64,000 nt of DNA, taken from Isoetes taiwanensis. Taxonomy: Eukaryota > Streptophyta > Lycopodiopsida > Isoetales > Isoetaceae. The notes beneath the pieces were generated by a model. That model searched no databases and was not told the DNA's origin. It saw nothing but the letters and a program-made list of their open reading frames with translations. Every line of letters begins with the position of its first letter. Positions within the stretch are counted from its first letter, which is position 1. Position numbers and translations under genes: made by a program. This document shows, one piece after another, positions 24,208 through 34,375 of this stretch. Location: the NCBI GenBank assembly GCA_021234155.1, contig JAJEKV010000053.1, forward strand, positions 1,315,307 to 1,379,306, given 5' to 3'.

Positions 24208-25584
24208 CTATGCATAAGACAACACACTTAAATAGGACTCAAATATCAACTGTCGCTTGGCAGGAGCAAACGAAGAGCAATGGTAAGCCTTAACAATTCT
24301 AGCTTGTGCGTCTTGGAGGACAACTGCAGGAGGAATATCCAAACCCTGAAAGATAGACAGTCTTCTGCGCTTCCAGATGGACCATAACAACCATCCTGAT
24401 GCTAAATGAAATGCTTGGCTCCGCAACTTATTCCAAGTATCTGGATAGACAGCCAGAAGCACTTGCTGACTTGTCAATGTCACATGAAAAAGAGAAAGCA
24501 GCCAAGACCAAACAGGCTGGAGATGAACATATAAAAAGAAACAATGCTCAATGGTCTCGGCCCCTTTGCTTGCACAAAGGCGAAGGCGAGTGCTGACACT
24601 CGAGGATCAAATCGTGGACAAGCACGCTCACACGAGGACATCCGGTGAAGAATCGCCACCAAAGCACAGCCATCTTAGGATGAAGTAGTTTATCCCAAAC
24701 CCAAGTCCACATACGTCTCCAATTAGGAGGTGAAAGCTGAAGGGACCACCTAGTGGATGGCGGAAGGATATCACTATTGACAAGCAGCCTATACATAGAA
24801 TTCACAAGCCTATGCTCATGAATACTCTGGTGGGAAACCCACATGCACCCTTCAATAGCCTCTGGAGCAACCAATGGCAGAGTACTAGCAACCTTTTGCC
24901 AAATAGGTATGTCCCATCGAGACAATGAGAATTTTGTTTGAAAGATTTTCCATGTCGCTAACTGGCCAGAATCATACCATGCCGCAACTGTCAAGATTCC
25001 TGCTAACTTCCAGTATACCGAGTTAATAGATGAACCGAGGCACAAAGTGGAAGATTATTTTCCACAGGTATCCACCAACAAGGGGCATTCAGCTGATGAC
25101 ATGCAACAAGATCAATCCAAAATAGGGTCCGTATTGTCTCCCATGACTCCAAAGAAGCCTTTCAAAAAGGAGAGGCATTAGGAAAAGGGCATAGCTGATA
25201 AAAAGAGACTCCAAGGAAGAAGCGGTTTTAATGAAGCTTTCCCAAAAGGAACACAATGTGCAAGTGACTGCTTTCCAGGTGAGTCAATCATATCCTTAAG
25301 GATCCTCCAAATGAATTTAGAAATTAGAATCTTACTATGCAAATGGAAGTCTGTCATACCCAAACCACCACCAAATTTTGGCTTGGTGCATTTGGACCAT
25401 GCAACCTTGACCTGACATGCTCCTCGGTCCCACCCCAAATAAAGTTACGCATAATCGTAACAATCACCCGAAATTTTGACCGAGAAGCCGTATGGGCAGA
25501 GGCCATATAGACATGGGAATTACTTAAAACATACTTAGCAAATGCTTATTCGCTACCGGGCAGAGAGAGCTTAGCAGTATTCCA
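24208..25584 (-). pseudogene. L1-type LINE ORF2, post-RT and zinc-finger region
   Basis: This is the C-terminal third of ORF2 in several frames. 25438-25178 encodes CTKPKFGGGLGMTDFHLHSK, the usual post-RT block. 25045-24548 encodes the zf-RVT-like segment (LLHPKMAVLWWRFFTGCP, and a C-x3-C-like C-terminal cysteine set). 24483-24208 encodes the tail (RSQAFHLASGWLLWSIWKRR). Frames change between blocks. The same tail occurs in the second copy at 62275-62048, which supports it as real protein sequence. Confidence 0.8.
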
Positions 25585-26781
25585 CTAAAACAAATGCTTA
25601 CGTAACCCATCAATGATAATATCCCAAGCATCAGAGGTAGAAATATGAATACCCACAGGTATACCAAGAAGTTTAGTAGCCTTCCCATGAGGAAGCACCT
25701 TCCAAGGAAAATCCGCAACACAAGAAGGCACAACCCCATCAAGCGTCCATAATGCAGAACACTTTGGCCAACCAACAAGAACTCCAGATGCTAAAGAGAA
25801 AGTATCAAGAAGAAGCTTTGCATTCTGAAAATTGTCTGTGTCAGCAACAAGAAAGAGGAACGTGTCATCAGCATACTGGTTACAAATTTCCTGTGAACCA
25901 TCCTCCATACTCAACCCCTGCACTATCCCATCCTGCATGGCCTTAGCAAATAGCTGTGAGAGGACCTCAGCTACTATTGTGAACAAAAGTGGAGCTAATG
26001 GGCAACCTTGGCGAACACCTCGCCCAACCGAAAAAACAGTGGAGGGTTCCCCCTGAAACAACACAGTAGATCGTGCCGAGATATGGAGCTTCATAACATC
26101 AATGGTGAACTGCTGACCAAAGCCCAATGTTAAGAGGCTTTTTTCCAAAAATTCCCAATCTACACTGTCATATGCTTTGGCAAAATCTAACTTAAGATAG
26201 ACTATACGCTGACCTTTCAATCTGGCCCAATACATACCCTCATAAGCAGCAACAACATTGTCTAAAATGCTCCTCCTTGGCAAGAATCCAGATTGAGTAG
26301 GAGAGATTGATACAGCCAAGACATCACGCACTTTGTCTGCAAGGGCCTTCGCAAATATTTTATACACGGAAGACAATAATGTGATAGGGCGCCAGTCAGA
26401 TATTGTCTTCGACTCTTTACACTTGGGAATAAGAGAAATACAGCCAGTATTAATGATCTTATCCAAACTTCTGAACCTACGAAACTCACAGAAAGCATTG
26501 TAAAGATCGTAACCCAACCAATCCCAATATTCCTGAAAAAATTCCACCGGAAACCATCCGTGCCGCGAGCACTTGTCTTTCTTTAAAAGAGAAGCTGCTG
26601 AATGTAAGTCATTGATGGTGATCTCTGACTCTAGGTGTGCACGCTGCTCCGCTGACACAATGGGGTGGACCTTCGACAAGACTGCAGATTGCATATCCTC
26701 CTGAAAGGGCAACTGATGCCTGGAAAAAAATGAGGAAAAGTGGTCGAAGATACTCGCTTCAATTGAACCGGATCGTAACAC
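25585..26781 (-). pseudogene. L1-type LINE ORF2, reverse transcriptase domain
   Basis: This is one uninterrupted 398-codon frame carrying the RT core. Visible blocks are LIPKCKESKTISDWRPITLL, QSGFLPRRSILDNVVAAYEG, LKLDFAKAYDSVDWEFLE (motif A), GRGVRQGCPLAPLLFTIVAE (motif B), CNQYADDTFLFL with YADD at 25875-25864 (motif C) and KLLGIPVGI near the end. All catalytic aspartates are present. It is part of a longer ORF2 broken elsewhere, hence pseudogene. Confidence 0.92.
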
Positions 26782-26833
26782 TCAACCATCGTGCAAAATA
26801 AGGGAGTTAATAGATGCCATCATACGCCTTCTC

Positions 26834-27204
26834 TTAGCGGCCCGAAAAAGAAGTGAGAGCATCTATCACCGATCTAAACCATTCTAGTCCAAATTTTATC
26901 CCCGCTTGATTCACATGAGCCGCCTCAATGGCTTTAATCTCTCGCCAAGATTTCTTTCTCTCTAATACCGTAAGAAGGGGCAAGAGCACGGCATCTCTCA
27001 GAAACCCCGATACAACCCGGTTAATTAAAAGAGTCCGAACCACATGTGCATGACCCCACTGCTTTGCAAAGGATTTAACAGCCCTGAGAGCAGCAACAAT
27101 ACCAGCCATGCCACCACTACGAGAGAATTCAAGAGACCATGCATTCCGACAACCTGCAATGAAATCACTATCCTTCAGATGTTTAGTATTGAGCTTGAAA
27201 TAAG
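26834..27204 (-). pseudogene. L1-type LINE ORF2, linker between endonuclease and RT
   Basis: A minus-strand frame from the MITE edge to 26834 encodes a linker of the type usual between APE and RT in plant LINEs (GFLRDAVLLPLL, WREIKAIEAAHVNQAGIK). Removing the MITE joins this frame to the endonuclease end at 27445, giving KTYF then KLNTKHLKDSDF without a stop at the junction. Confidence 0.75.
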
Positions 27205-27436
27205 CCCGGGGGATTCACCTTTGATCAGCGTATAACCCATGAGAGTTCAACGGAGGGGTGTTTTTTGGACCATTTGCGTACGTATACTTAGGGGTGTTTT
27301 TAGGCACTAATTTGGAGCAATATCTATACACAGAGGGGTCAAATTGCCTTTTAAAATTGCGTATACAAGGGGGGTTTTTTGCTACCCTCTGAACGCAGAT
27401 GCCATACCCCCCTTATATATAAGTGCAACCCCCGGG
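27205..27436. mobile_element. 232-bp MITE with 8-bp target duplication
   Basis: The element starts CCCGGGGGATTCAC and its reverse complement starts CCCGGGGGTTGCAC (12 of 14 bases match). It is flanked on both sides by GAAATAAG (27197-27204 and 27437-27444), a perfect 8-bp target-site duplication. It has no coding capacity. An 8-bp duplication fits a hAT-type transposase, but the G/C-rich terminus is not a standard hAT end, so the superfamily is left open. Removing the element and one duplication copy restores a continuous LINE reading frame. Confidence 0.88.
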
Positions 27437-27457
27437 GAAATAAGTTTTTGTAGCTCT

Positions 27458-28184
27458 TCACCATAGAGGTTGTCCGGTAGAGAACCATTGTGGATTATGA
27501 TCTGAGACTGCACTATCCAACAGATTAGTTCTCTGCAACTGAAGAAAATCAGCAGCTACTGCATTATAATAGCCACGATCATGTCGGGCGTAGGCTCTAC
27601 CATTGCCTGTCCATCCATTGCACCATGTGAAGGAATGATCACCCTTGATCTCCACAAGGCCACAATCATGCAGCAGGCGTTGCCATTGCTCCCGCTCAAA
27701 TCCCTGAACCACCTGTGATCCCCTGCCACACCTGTCTGCCTCAATCTCAACCATATTGAAATCTCCAATGAGCAACCATCACATTATTGCCTAGCCTGAG
27801 AACTTTGCTACGAAGAGAGGCCCACAAAGCTCCCCTTTGACGCGGATAATTGTGAGCATAAACATTCACTAAACCACATTCTTGCCCCCGCTCTTTCCAC
27901 TTAACAATTATCCAACGACCAAACCTGTCCACTTGAGTGAAAGTGACATTCAAAGAGGGATTCCATGCAGTAAGAACGCCTGCTTTAGCAGAATCAGCAG
28001 CCGCCACAAGCACATTATAATCACGCCCCAAAATGTTGGCCAGCTTTTGAACCTCGCCTTTACGGCACTTGTGCTCATGAAAACAACACATATCCATGGG
28101 GAACTTAGATAGATAGAGGGACAATCTACTCCTTTTGCTTGGGGAAGAAGCCACTCCCCTAACATTCCAAGAAAGAATATTCAT
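27458..28184 (-). pseudogene. L1-type LINE ORF2, APE endonuclease domain
   Basis: The domain starts at 28184 with MNILSWNVRGVAS, followed by MCCFHEHKCRKGE (the catalytic Glu region). A one-base shift near 27770 moves the frame to 27775 (MLIGDFNMVEIEADR), then FTWCNGWTGNGRAYARHDR and the terminal SDHNP. All metal-binding motifs of an APE-type LINE endonuclease are recognisable. The start overlaps the ORF1 stop. Confidence 0.88.
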
Positions 28185-29902
28185 GTGGGCAAATGAGGGT
28201 CCTCCACATCCATCTCAGTGGCCCCAGGAGGATTAACTGCATCTGAGAGGTCTGCCCATCGTGTACGAGTAAGTGGCAAGGGGGAGCCTCCTCTCTGTTC
28301 CACCCTTCCATTGTGCTCTGGAACAATTGGCAGAGGGGAGCCTCCGCTCTGCTCCACCCTCTCCATGTTAGGTGCAGATTGTGATAAGGGAGAGCCACAT
28401 CCCTGCTCTTGCCCTCCACGGAGTACCTCAGGTGCACTACCATGCCTATCTCCACTAGGATGTGCCGCCTGAGAGGCAGACTCAGCAAATTTATTACGAG
28501 CAGCCTTCTTTAAATTAACTTTTGTCCAGCCATCTGTAGCTCTTTCACGCTGTTCCTGCTGCTCTTGAATCATTTGCAATTTAGCTCTAGCATCAGCACT
28601 AAAAACTGGCACAGACTGCATATTAGAGGCGGAGGGCATATCAACATCCTTGTCAATTGCATCTTTGGAGGACGTGGGCTGAGGAGGCACAACTCTGGGG
28701 GAAGCAGAAGGGAGAGGCGAAGAAGAAATCGGAACATTGGCAGGGCGATCCCGCTTAGCACGAAAGTTTGCAAAGAGCTCAAGTTGGGGAAACAAATCAG
28801 CAAGTTGCGGACCATTCAGTAGTTGCAAATCAAATTTGAGGAACATAGGACCACTATTGATGATAACTGAACTAGACAGAGCTCGACCACACGGCAGAGA
28901 AACACAAATCTTAGCACCATCCACTATAGAGTGAGCCAAGTGAGTACCCAAACCATTAGCAACACTCACAAAGAAGTCCGGCACAAGTAGATCAGGTGGA
29001 AGATTTATAATAGAAAACCAACAAGGCATCTTTAAAGCATTACACATACCCGGTGAGAAGCCAGGAGAATAAGGTTGGTATAACACGTAATCACTCCACA
29101 TAGGATCAACACCACGAGCTACCAATTGATCAGCAACAGCAGCATCATCAAACATAACCAGAAAGAAATTTTTCCCAAGCATTTTCAAGGTGCGATAAGC
29201 AGGAAGACCAATCCTGCGGAGATGGCCTGTCAACCAGTAACCAAGCTTCCTAATATCCAGATACGCACCGGTATAATGGCCCACCACACCAAATGACATC
29301 AAGTTACTGATACATCTCTTATGCAAATCATGATCAATCCGCACAACATTGTAGCCAGATGCCATTAAAGTATCTCTGCACACCTCTGTTTGATAGAAGA
29401 CATCCACAGGAGGCAATTCAAAATCAAGTTGACTCTTCTTTGCCTAAAGCTCGCTAAGCAAACTACCAATATCCTTCTTGTTATTCTGAACCATCATATC
29501 AATAGCAGCAGAGACTCGAGTAGAAGAAGCAGCTGAAGGCATGTCTTTCTTAATCCACTCACCAAATCGCTCTCGTGTGTTGCTGTTGGCAGTGGCAACT
29601 GCTCTCCAAGGTAAGGCAAGTGGAGCGGCTGAAGGTGGAGAAACAGGGGGAGTGGAAGCATTACCAGAAGATGCAATTTGACCCGCAATAGAAACCACAG
29701 GTGCAGAAATAATGCAAACATGACCTCGTGGAGGCAACTGAGGGAAATCCTCTGTAGAGAATCTAGAGTCCCCTCCTTCAGACGCAGGACCCTCAGGACG
29801 AGCCAAAGGATTATTGTGCATTGCTACAGACTCACCTGGCACTGGCAGGGAGGAAATTGAAGACTGCAGAGCCACTTTGGAAGAAGAAGCTCGCAACGCC
29901 AT
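28181..29902 (-). pseudogene. L1-type LINE ORF1 (DUF4283-like), one in-frame stop
   Basis: This is the RNA-binding protein of the plant L1-type LINE. The frame runs from ATG at 29902 to TGA at 28183-28181 (574 codons) with one in-frame TAG at 29446-29444 as the only break. The N-terminal part is Ser/Pro/Ala-rich. The middle (about 29300-28800) resembles the DUF4283 domain of plant LINE gag-like proteins (KLGYWLTGHLRRIGLPAYR, LGKNFFLVMFDDAAVADQL, CNALKMPCWFSIINLPPDLL). The C-terminus is low complexity with repeated GGSPLP units. No CCHC knuckle was identified. Confidence 0.85.
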
Positions 29903-29990
29903 AATGGCCGAGATTTAAAACAGCAAATCCGGCAGGACAAGCAGCAAAGAAGTACCTGATGCAGCACACCGTCGGAAAGCTCTCGAAATC

Positions 29991-30544
29991 AGCTTTCCAA
30001 CGCACCAAAGATCATCAAATTCTGACACCCGAGAAGGAAGTTACGACCGATTCTGTGCACGACGGTCACTACATGGCAGAGACACTTGATGCACTTTATG
30101 ATGGTGCGACTATGGGATGCACCATTTGAATCCATAGATTGACAAGCATGTTTTAAAGATTGGTGTGCATCAAAAGATAGGAGAGCAATGCCGTTTGTAA
30201 GTTGCTCAGTTTGTATTTCTAAAACTTATTCATGTGCTCTTTTTGGGTAAGGATCTATCTAGCACTTGTTAATATATAATTTATGAGTTGTATTCTGAGG
30301 TGTAGTGCAAGTAATACAAAATTTGTATTCGCCTATGTTTTTTGATTAAAAATTTGTACTCTGTCTTTTTTAATTTTTGTCTAATTTGAGAACTTTCTGT
30401 CATGCAAAAATGCATAAAATATGTTGCATGTTTTTAAAAAGCCATCAAATTGAAACACTGATGCCCACTAGAAGGAATCCAAAGTGAGTTATGAGAGTAA
30501 GTATTAACTAAAAAACATCTTCACTAGAATGCGTGTGCGAGCGT
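29991..30544. other. Intergenic sequence
   Basis: AT-rich sequence between the LINE 5' edge and the repeat upstream of the phosphatase ORF. Nothing recognisable. Confidence 0.4.
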
Positions 30545-30660
30545 TCTAATTTAAGAAAATATCCTAGGTCCAACCAAATTAAGTTAAAAAGGTCGAACCA
30601 ACTTTTGTGCGAGTCTTCTAATTTAAGAAAATGCCCTTTGTTGAAAAGGTCGAACCAAAA
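30545..30660. repeat. Imperfect tandem repeat upstream of the phosphatase
   Basis: The phrase TTCTAATTTAAGAAAAT, followed about 35 bp later by AAAAGGTCGAACCAA, occurs twice (starting about 30544 and 30616). The first in-frame ATG of the phosphatase ORF (30631) lies inside the second copy, which makes that start suspect. Confidence 0.7.
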
Positions 30661-31440
30661 CTGAACAAAATGGGAACATCTCTCTTTACATACTGTCTGC
30701 AACAGACTAGAAGTTGTTACTTATTGTCCGCTTTGTATACTCCGCCAACGAGAGCAATCCGCGAGGAGAAAATGTTGGCGCCCAAGAATTTTGCGTTGGT
30801 GGAGCACGGAATTTACAGGTCTGCATATCCGACTGCTCAAAATCTTTCCTTTCTGGAGACATTAGGGTTGAGATCTATCATCTATTTGTGCCCGGAGCCT
30901 TACGAGCATCTCCCATTTCTGAACAAGAATGGAATTAATCTCTTCCGCTTTTCTATCGGAAGTAAGAAAAATTCTACAATGCCCGAGGACGTGATTTATG
31001 AATCTCTCAAGGTATTACTGGATGCAACAAATTATCCGCTCTTAATCCACTGCAATGGTGGCAAGCAGAGAACAGGGTGTTTAGTAGCCAGCTTCAGGAA
31101 GATGCAAAATTGGCCATTATCATGTGTATTACAAGAATACAGGCATTATTCAGGCTCCAAAGCAAGAGCTGGAGATGAGTTATTTATTGAGAGGTTTGAT
31201 CCTAGCACTCTCAAGGAGCAAGGGTATGCTTGGTTGTATAAAAATGAGAACTACTTGGCTACAAGATGGAGTTCTAGCTTGATCAAAGACATGGGTATTT
31301 TAACTTGTCACTTCTCAAGACAAGGTGAGTATGATACTGTGGAACCCCCTAAGGATGTTTGGTTGCATGAGAATCCAAGGCAAGATGAGCATGATATAGT
31401 GGAGCCCTCACAAGGATCAAGGGCATACTTGGTTGCGTGA
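30631..31440 (+). CDS. Plant/fungal atypical dual-specificity phosphatase (PFA-DSP, SIW14-like)
   Basis: This is a small cysteine phosphatase of the PFA-DSP family; known members hydrolyse inositol pyrophosphates and can act on phosphotyrosine. The domain spans about residues 48-190: APKNFALVEHGIYRSAYP, LETLGLRSIIYLCPEPY, and the P-loop LIHCNGGKQRTGC with Cys141 and Arg147 in the required C-x5-R spacing. FRKMQNW and KARAGDELFIERFD follow. The catalytic residues are intact, so the enzyme could work. The conserved start is probably the ATG at 30772 (residue 48), because 30631 lies in a repeat. Unlike typical plant members as I recall them, the whole domain is on one exon, suggesting a retrocopy. 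The last 75 residues are not family sequence and come from a tandem repeat. Confidence 0.85.
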   Translation: MPFVEKVEPKLNKMGTSLFTYCLQQTRSCYLLSALYTPPTRAIREEKMLAPKNFALVEHGIYRSAYPTAQNLSFLETLGLRSIIYLCPEPYEHLPFLNKNGINLFRFSIGSKKNSTMPEDVIYESLKVLLDATNYPLLIHCNGGKQRTGCLVASFRKMQNWPLSCVLQEYRHYSGSKARAGDELFIERFDPSTLKEQGYAWLYKNENYLATRWSSSLIKDMGILTCHFSRQGEYDTVEPPKDVWLHENPRQDEHDIVEPSQGSRAYLVA

Positions 31441-31690
31441 AAATGAAGATTAATTGGCTAGACATTGGAGTTCTAGCTTCATCAAGACATGGGTACTTTA
31501 AGTTGCACTTCCCAAGGACGCTTATGATATAAGACAAGATGAGTATGATATGGAGGAGCCCTCTAAGGGATCAATGGCACGTTTGGCTCGAATATGATAT
31601 CAAGGCGAATATCTGGTCGTATGAAAATAAAATTACTTGGCTAGAGGTTGGAGTTCTAGCTTCCTCAAAGAGTACTGTAAAGGTAGAATC
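31234..31690. repeat. Tandem repeat overlapping the phosphatase 3' end, units of about 180-200 bp
   Basis: The phrase TTGGCTA...TGGAGTTCTAGCTT recurs near 31255, 31455 and 31635 along with GAGTATGATAT-type segments. The first unit is inside the coding frame and supplies its C-terminus. Later units are non-coding. Copies are diverged. Confidence 0.8.
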
Positions 31691-32892
31691 TGATTTGCTT
31701 TGTTAATTCCATAGTGTCACATGACAACGTCTTTGTCATGTCGTATGGTGGAGAGCTCTCAAGCAGCAAGGGCAACATGAAAGATCACTTGAGAAGCTAT
31801 AGCTTGAAAGCTAGATAATATGATTAGCTTATTGTCTCTCATTAGGGTTTTGAAAAGCTTATGTTGGTCCCATTAGGGATTTCAAACCATGTAGACTTTT
31901 TGTATCATGATTAATGTACATGAGCTTTTGAGTTATTTATCACATGTCAGGAAATATTTTCAAATACTTGAGCATTTCTACCTTTATCTACTTTTAATCT
32001 CTATGTTTTTTTGTAGAAAAACAAAACCCATGTCCACCAAAAAGGAAGGTCACTAAAGGAAGGCCGAAAGAGAAGAGGTGACGGGAAGAAATGAATGGTG
32101 GTCACTGAACTATATCCACTTCATTAGAGTTCTTTATGATAGGGTTCTTGGAAGGAACCTGATGCGCTAGTGATGCTTACCCACTTCATTGGAGTTCTTT
32201 ATGATAGGCAGAGCTTAAGGCATCTCCAAGTTCCCGGAAGGAACTTGATCCACTGGCAGCACTGCCAGGTTCCTTCCAAAAACTTGCAAGTGCATTCGTA
32301 ACATTTCATCATCCTCAAGTTACCCCTTTCCTCATTTCACAATCTTCTCTATCTATAGCATGGATATGGATGTTGGATATGACAAAAATCTATGTGTGCA
32401 CCAAACACAGAGTTGAGACATATAGGCTTTTTAGACATTTTATGTGGTCACACTAGGAGGCATAGTTTTTCCAGGCTTGCTAAAATTGTTTTTTTTTTTC
32501 TTTTCTTTTTTTCTGTTTTGTTTTTCTTTTTATGGTCTGTTAGGGTTTATGGTGTTCCTTGTACAGTCGCTATTTGCAAATTAAAGTTTTCCACTTTTTC
32601 TGCTAGGTTGCACAAGGCAAACCAATGGTTTAACATGTAACTTGAGGGAAAACCCTGAGCCATAGTCTTGATTAGTTATATGACACATTAGTACATAAAA
32701 CATAATGTCCAAAGTACGTTTTGGCGTAAACAAAAGACAGGTCAAATAGGACTTTGCTATCAAAATTTTATGTTTCCTCAAATATATTATAGGCATTGGA
32801 GGAGTTGTTGATGTCATAATGTTAGAATCCAAAATAACTAGGTTCTTTGTGTTAAAAAAAAGGCCATATGAAGTAGATTCTCATATTTTATC
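31691..32892. other. Intergenic sequence
   Basis: The phrase CACTTCATTGGAGTTCTTTATGATAGG is approximately repeated near 32120 and 32190, and there is a T-rich run at 32488-32535. No gene is supported. Confidence 0.4.
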
Positions 32893-32932
32893 TACGTGGA
32901 CGTTAAAATATACTTCCTTCCTTCCTTCCTTC
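32893..32932 (+). repeat. Possible LINE 3' tail with TTCC repeats
   Basis: CTACGTGGACGTTAAAATATA followed by (CTTC)n resembles the GTGGACGATAAAAA trailer plus pyrimidine-rich tail of the second LINE subfamily (6751-6790, 34328-34375). The upstream body is not recognisable. Confidence 0.35.
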
Positions 32933-33518
32933 TCCATAAGGTAATATAAAGGTCGAGTTTTATACAAGAGAAATTTACATAACTTAGTGCGCGTCGTCGG
33001 GAGAAAAATACATGCATGAATAAGAATAGCCTTTACAATTATATTTGTTGTTATGGTCAACAGCTTGATCATTCTCAACATGCACCTACTTTCAAATTTT
33101 AAGCTACGAATGAGGCTTAAAGGACAAGCAAAATCATGCATTATCTCGAATCTTGCATTAAAAGGCTGATGTAATAAACGGTTGCGTCAAATTATGTCTC
33201 TATTTCTTACAAATTATTAAGCGAAATTTTGCGCTGTTATTTAAGGTGGCATTGTTGTTCCTTTTTTTCCCGAACATATAGACCGGCTCATAGAGCGGGC
33301 GGGCTACGGCCTTTCTTTCCTTGGCTTATCAGAGCCCCTTAAGCGATACAAGAAGAAATGATTTCGCTTTTGATCCGAACATTCTATTGCGGCCATTCTC
33401 ATTTAAATTTGCAGATTTTGAATCAGGGCTTAAGAAAAAGTGGGTTTTGAGATAATCAAGTCTGTTGCGAAGCAAATCTCACTGCCGTTTCTGAGAGATC
33501 TAATGAGCAGAGATATAA

Positions 33519-33584
33519 AGAAGCGAAAAAAGAAGCAAAAGAGACGAACATAGAAGCGAAAAAAGAAGCAAAAGAGACGAACAT
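33519..33584. repeat. 33-bp x 2 tandem repeat
   Basis: AGAAGCGAAAAAAGAAGC with its continuation is repeated at 33519 and 33552 with no difference that I can see. Confidence 0.85.
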
Positions 33585-33794
33585 TGCGGTATTACCATAG
33601 CAAGCAACGGGGCAGCCAACAGAAAGAAGAAAAGCTTCCGGCCATAGCCAGATTGGACGGATTAGGGCGAAAAATAAATGCTGGTGCCATAGCTGCAAAA
33701 CAGAAAGTTCTGAGTGCTAATGTGACACAATGTCATTGGTGGAAATTTGAAGGAACAGTTTATTTTGCACGGGAAATTTCCCTTTTGGGTTTTA

Positions 33795-33893
33795 CGTATA
33801 TAAGAATGGCAGTTTAATGCCGATTCCCACGGAGTCATCCCTGCCTCCGCGCGATCCCTGGGAATCGGCATTAAACTGCCATTCTTATAACGT
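33795..33893. repeat. Palindrome with 29-bp perfect arms
   Basis: 33801-33829 and 33859-33887 are perfect reverse complements (core AAGAATGGCAGTTTAATGCC), extending to about 35 bp with a one-base gap, around a 29-nt loop. It adjoins the TA-flanked MITE, whose left end overlaps the right arm. It could be a nested element or a hairpin small-RNA source. Confidence 0.85.
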
Positions 33894-34144
33894 GGATGCA
33901 ACTTAGGTTGCATTCTGCCCTGAATCGGGGGTAAAAACTTCAGAATCGAGGGTAGAAAGCATCGGAATGAGAGGTAGATGGCCAGAATGAGAGGTAAATC
34001 GCCAGAATCTGAGGTAAATCCAAGTAATTTCAAGAACTGCCGCTGCTCTTCAGCTTCACAGAAGTTCCGGAAGAGAACCTTAGCCAGATGGCGCAATGCC
34101 ATTGGCGGATATGGCAGAATGCAACCTAAGTTGCATTTACGTTA
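33888..34144. mobile_element. Candidate 257-bp MITE with TA duplication
   Basis: The left end TAACGTGGATGCAACTTAGG and the right end (reverse complement TAACGTAAATGCAACTTAGG) match over about 34 bases with two mismatches, continuing GTTGCATTCTGCC. Each end is flanked by TA, as in Stowaway/Mariner-type insertions. The interior has repeated GAGGTAAATC(G/C) phrases and no transposase. Confidence 0.75.
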
Positions 34145-34327
34145 TATAGAAAGCACTATCGCCAGTAAAAACTTCGACACATATAAAAGGAAAAGGGGCG
34201 AGGAAAAGAACAGGTGTGTTCCCATACGTCTAAAAGAAAGTAAAATAAATAAAACTAGAAGTTAGACGGCATCAAACTAATGCATGTATTCAAATCCAAT
34301 GTGCTTGGGGTACATGAAAACGGAAAA

Positions 34328-34375
34328 TGATAGAATAGAATAGAATAAAATAAATTTTTTATCGTCCACGAAGAG
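34328..34375 (-). repeat. LINE 3' tail, ATTCT-type pentamers
   Basis: On the minus strand the sequence reads CTCTTCGTGGACGATAAAAAA, then A/T-rich units and repeated ATTCT. It is the same 3'-end signature as 6751-6790. Little coding sequence is left upstream on that strand. Confidence 0.5.

Larger units (their letters stand above)
24088..29990 (-). mobile_element. Plant L1-type LINE, near full length (about 5.9 kb)
   Basis: Read on the minus strand: 5' region, ORF1 (29902-28181), overlapping ORF2 (28184 to about 24208), 3' UTR, and a poly-A tail seen as the T-run at 24088-24097. ORF1 is of the plant DUF4283-like type and ORF2 has APE endonuclease, RT and zf-RVT regions, typical of plant L1 LINEs and unlike units A-C. 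I could not find a target-site duplication, and the 5' edge is approximate. It contains one MITE and a few frame breaks. Confidence 0.9.

Noticed and set aside
33250-33420. Segment that looked organelle-like (GGCGGGCTACGGCC and following sequence)
   Set aside because: I could not match it to a specific mitochondrial or plastid gene, so a nuclear organelle insert is not supported.
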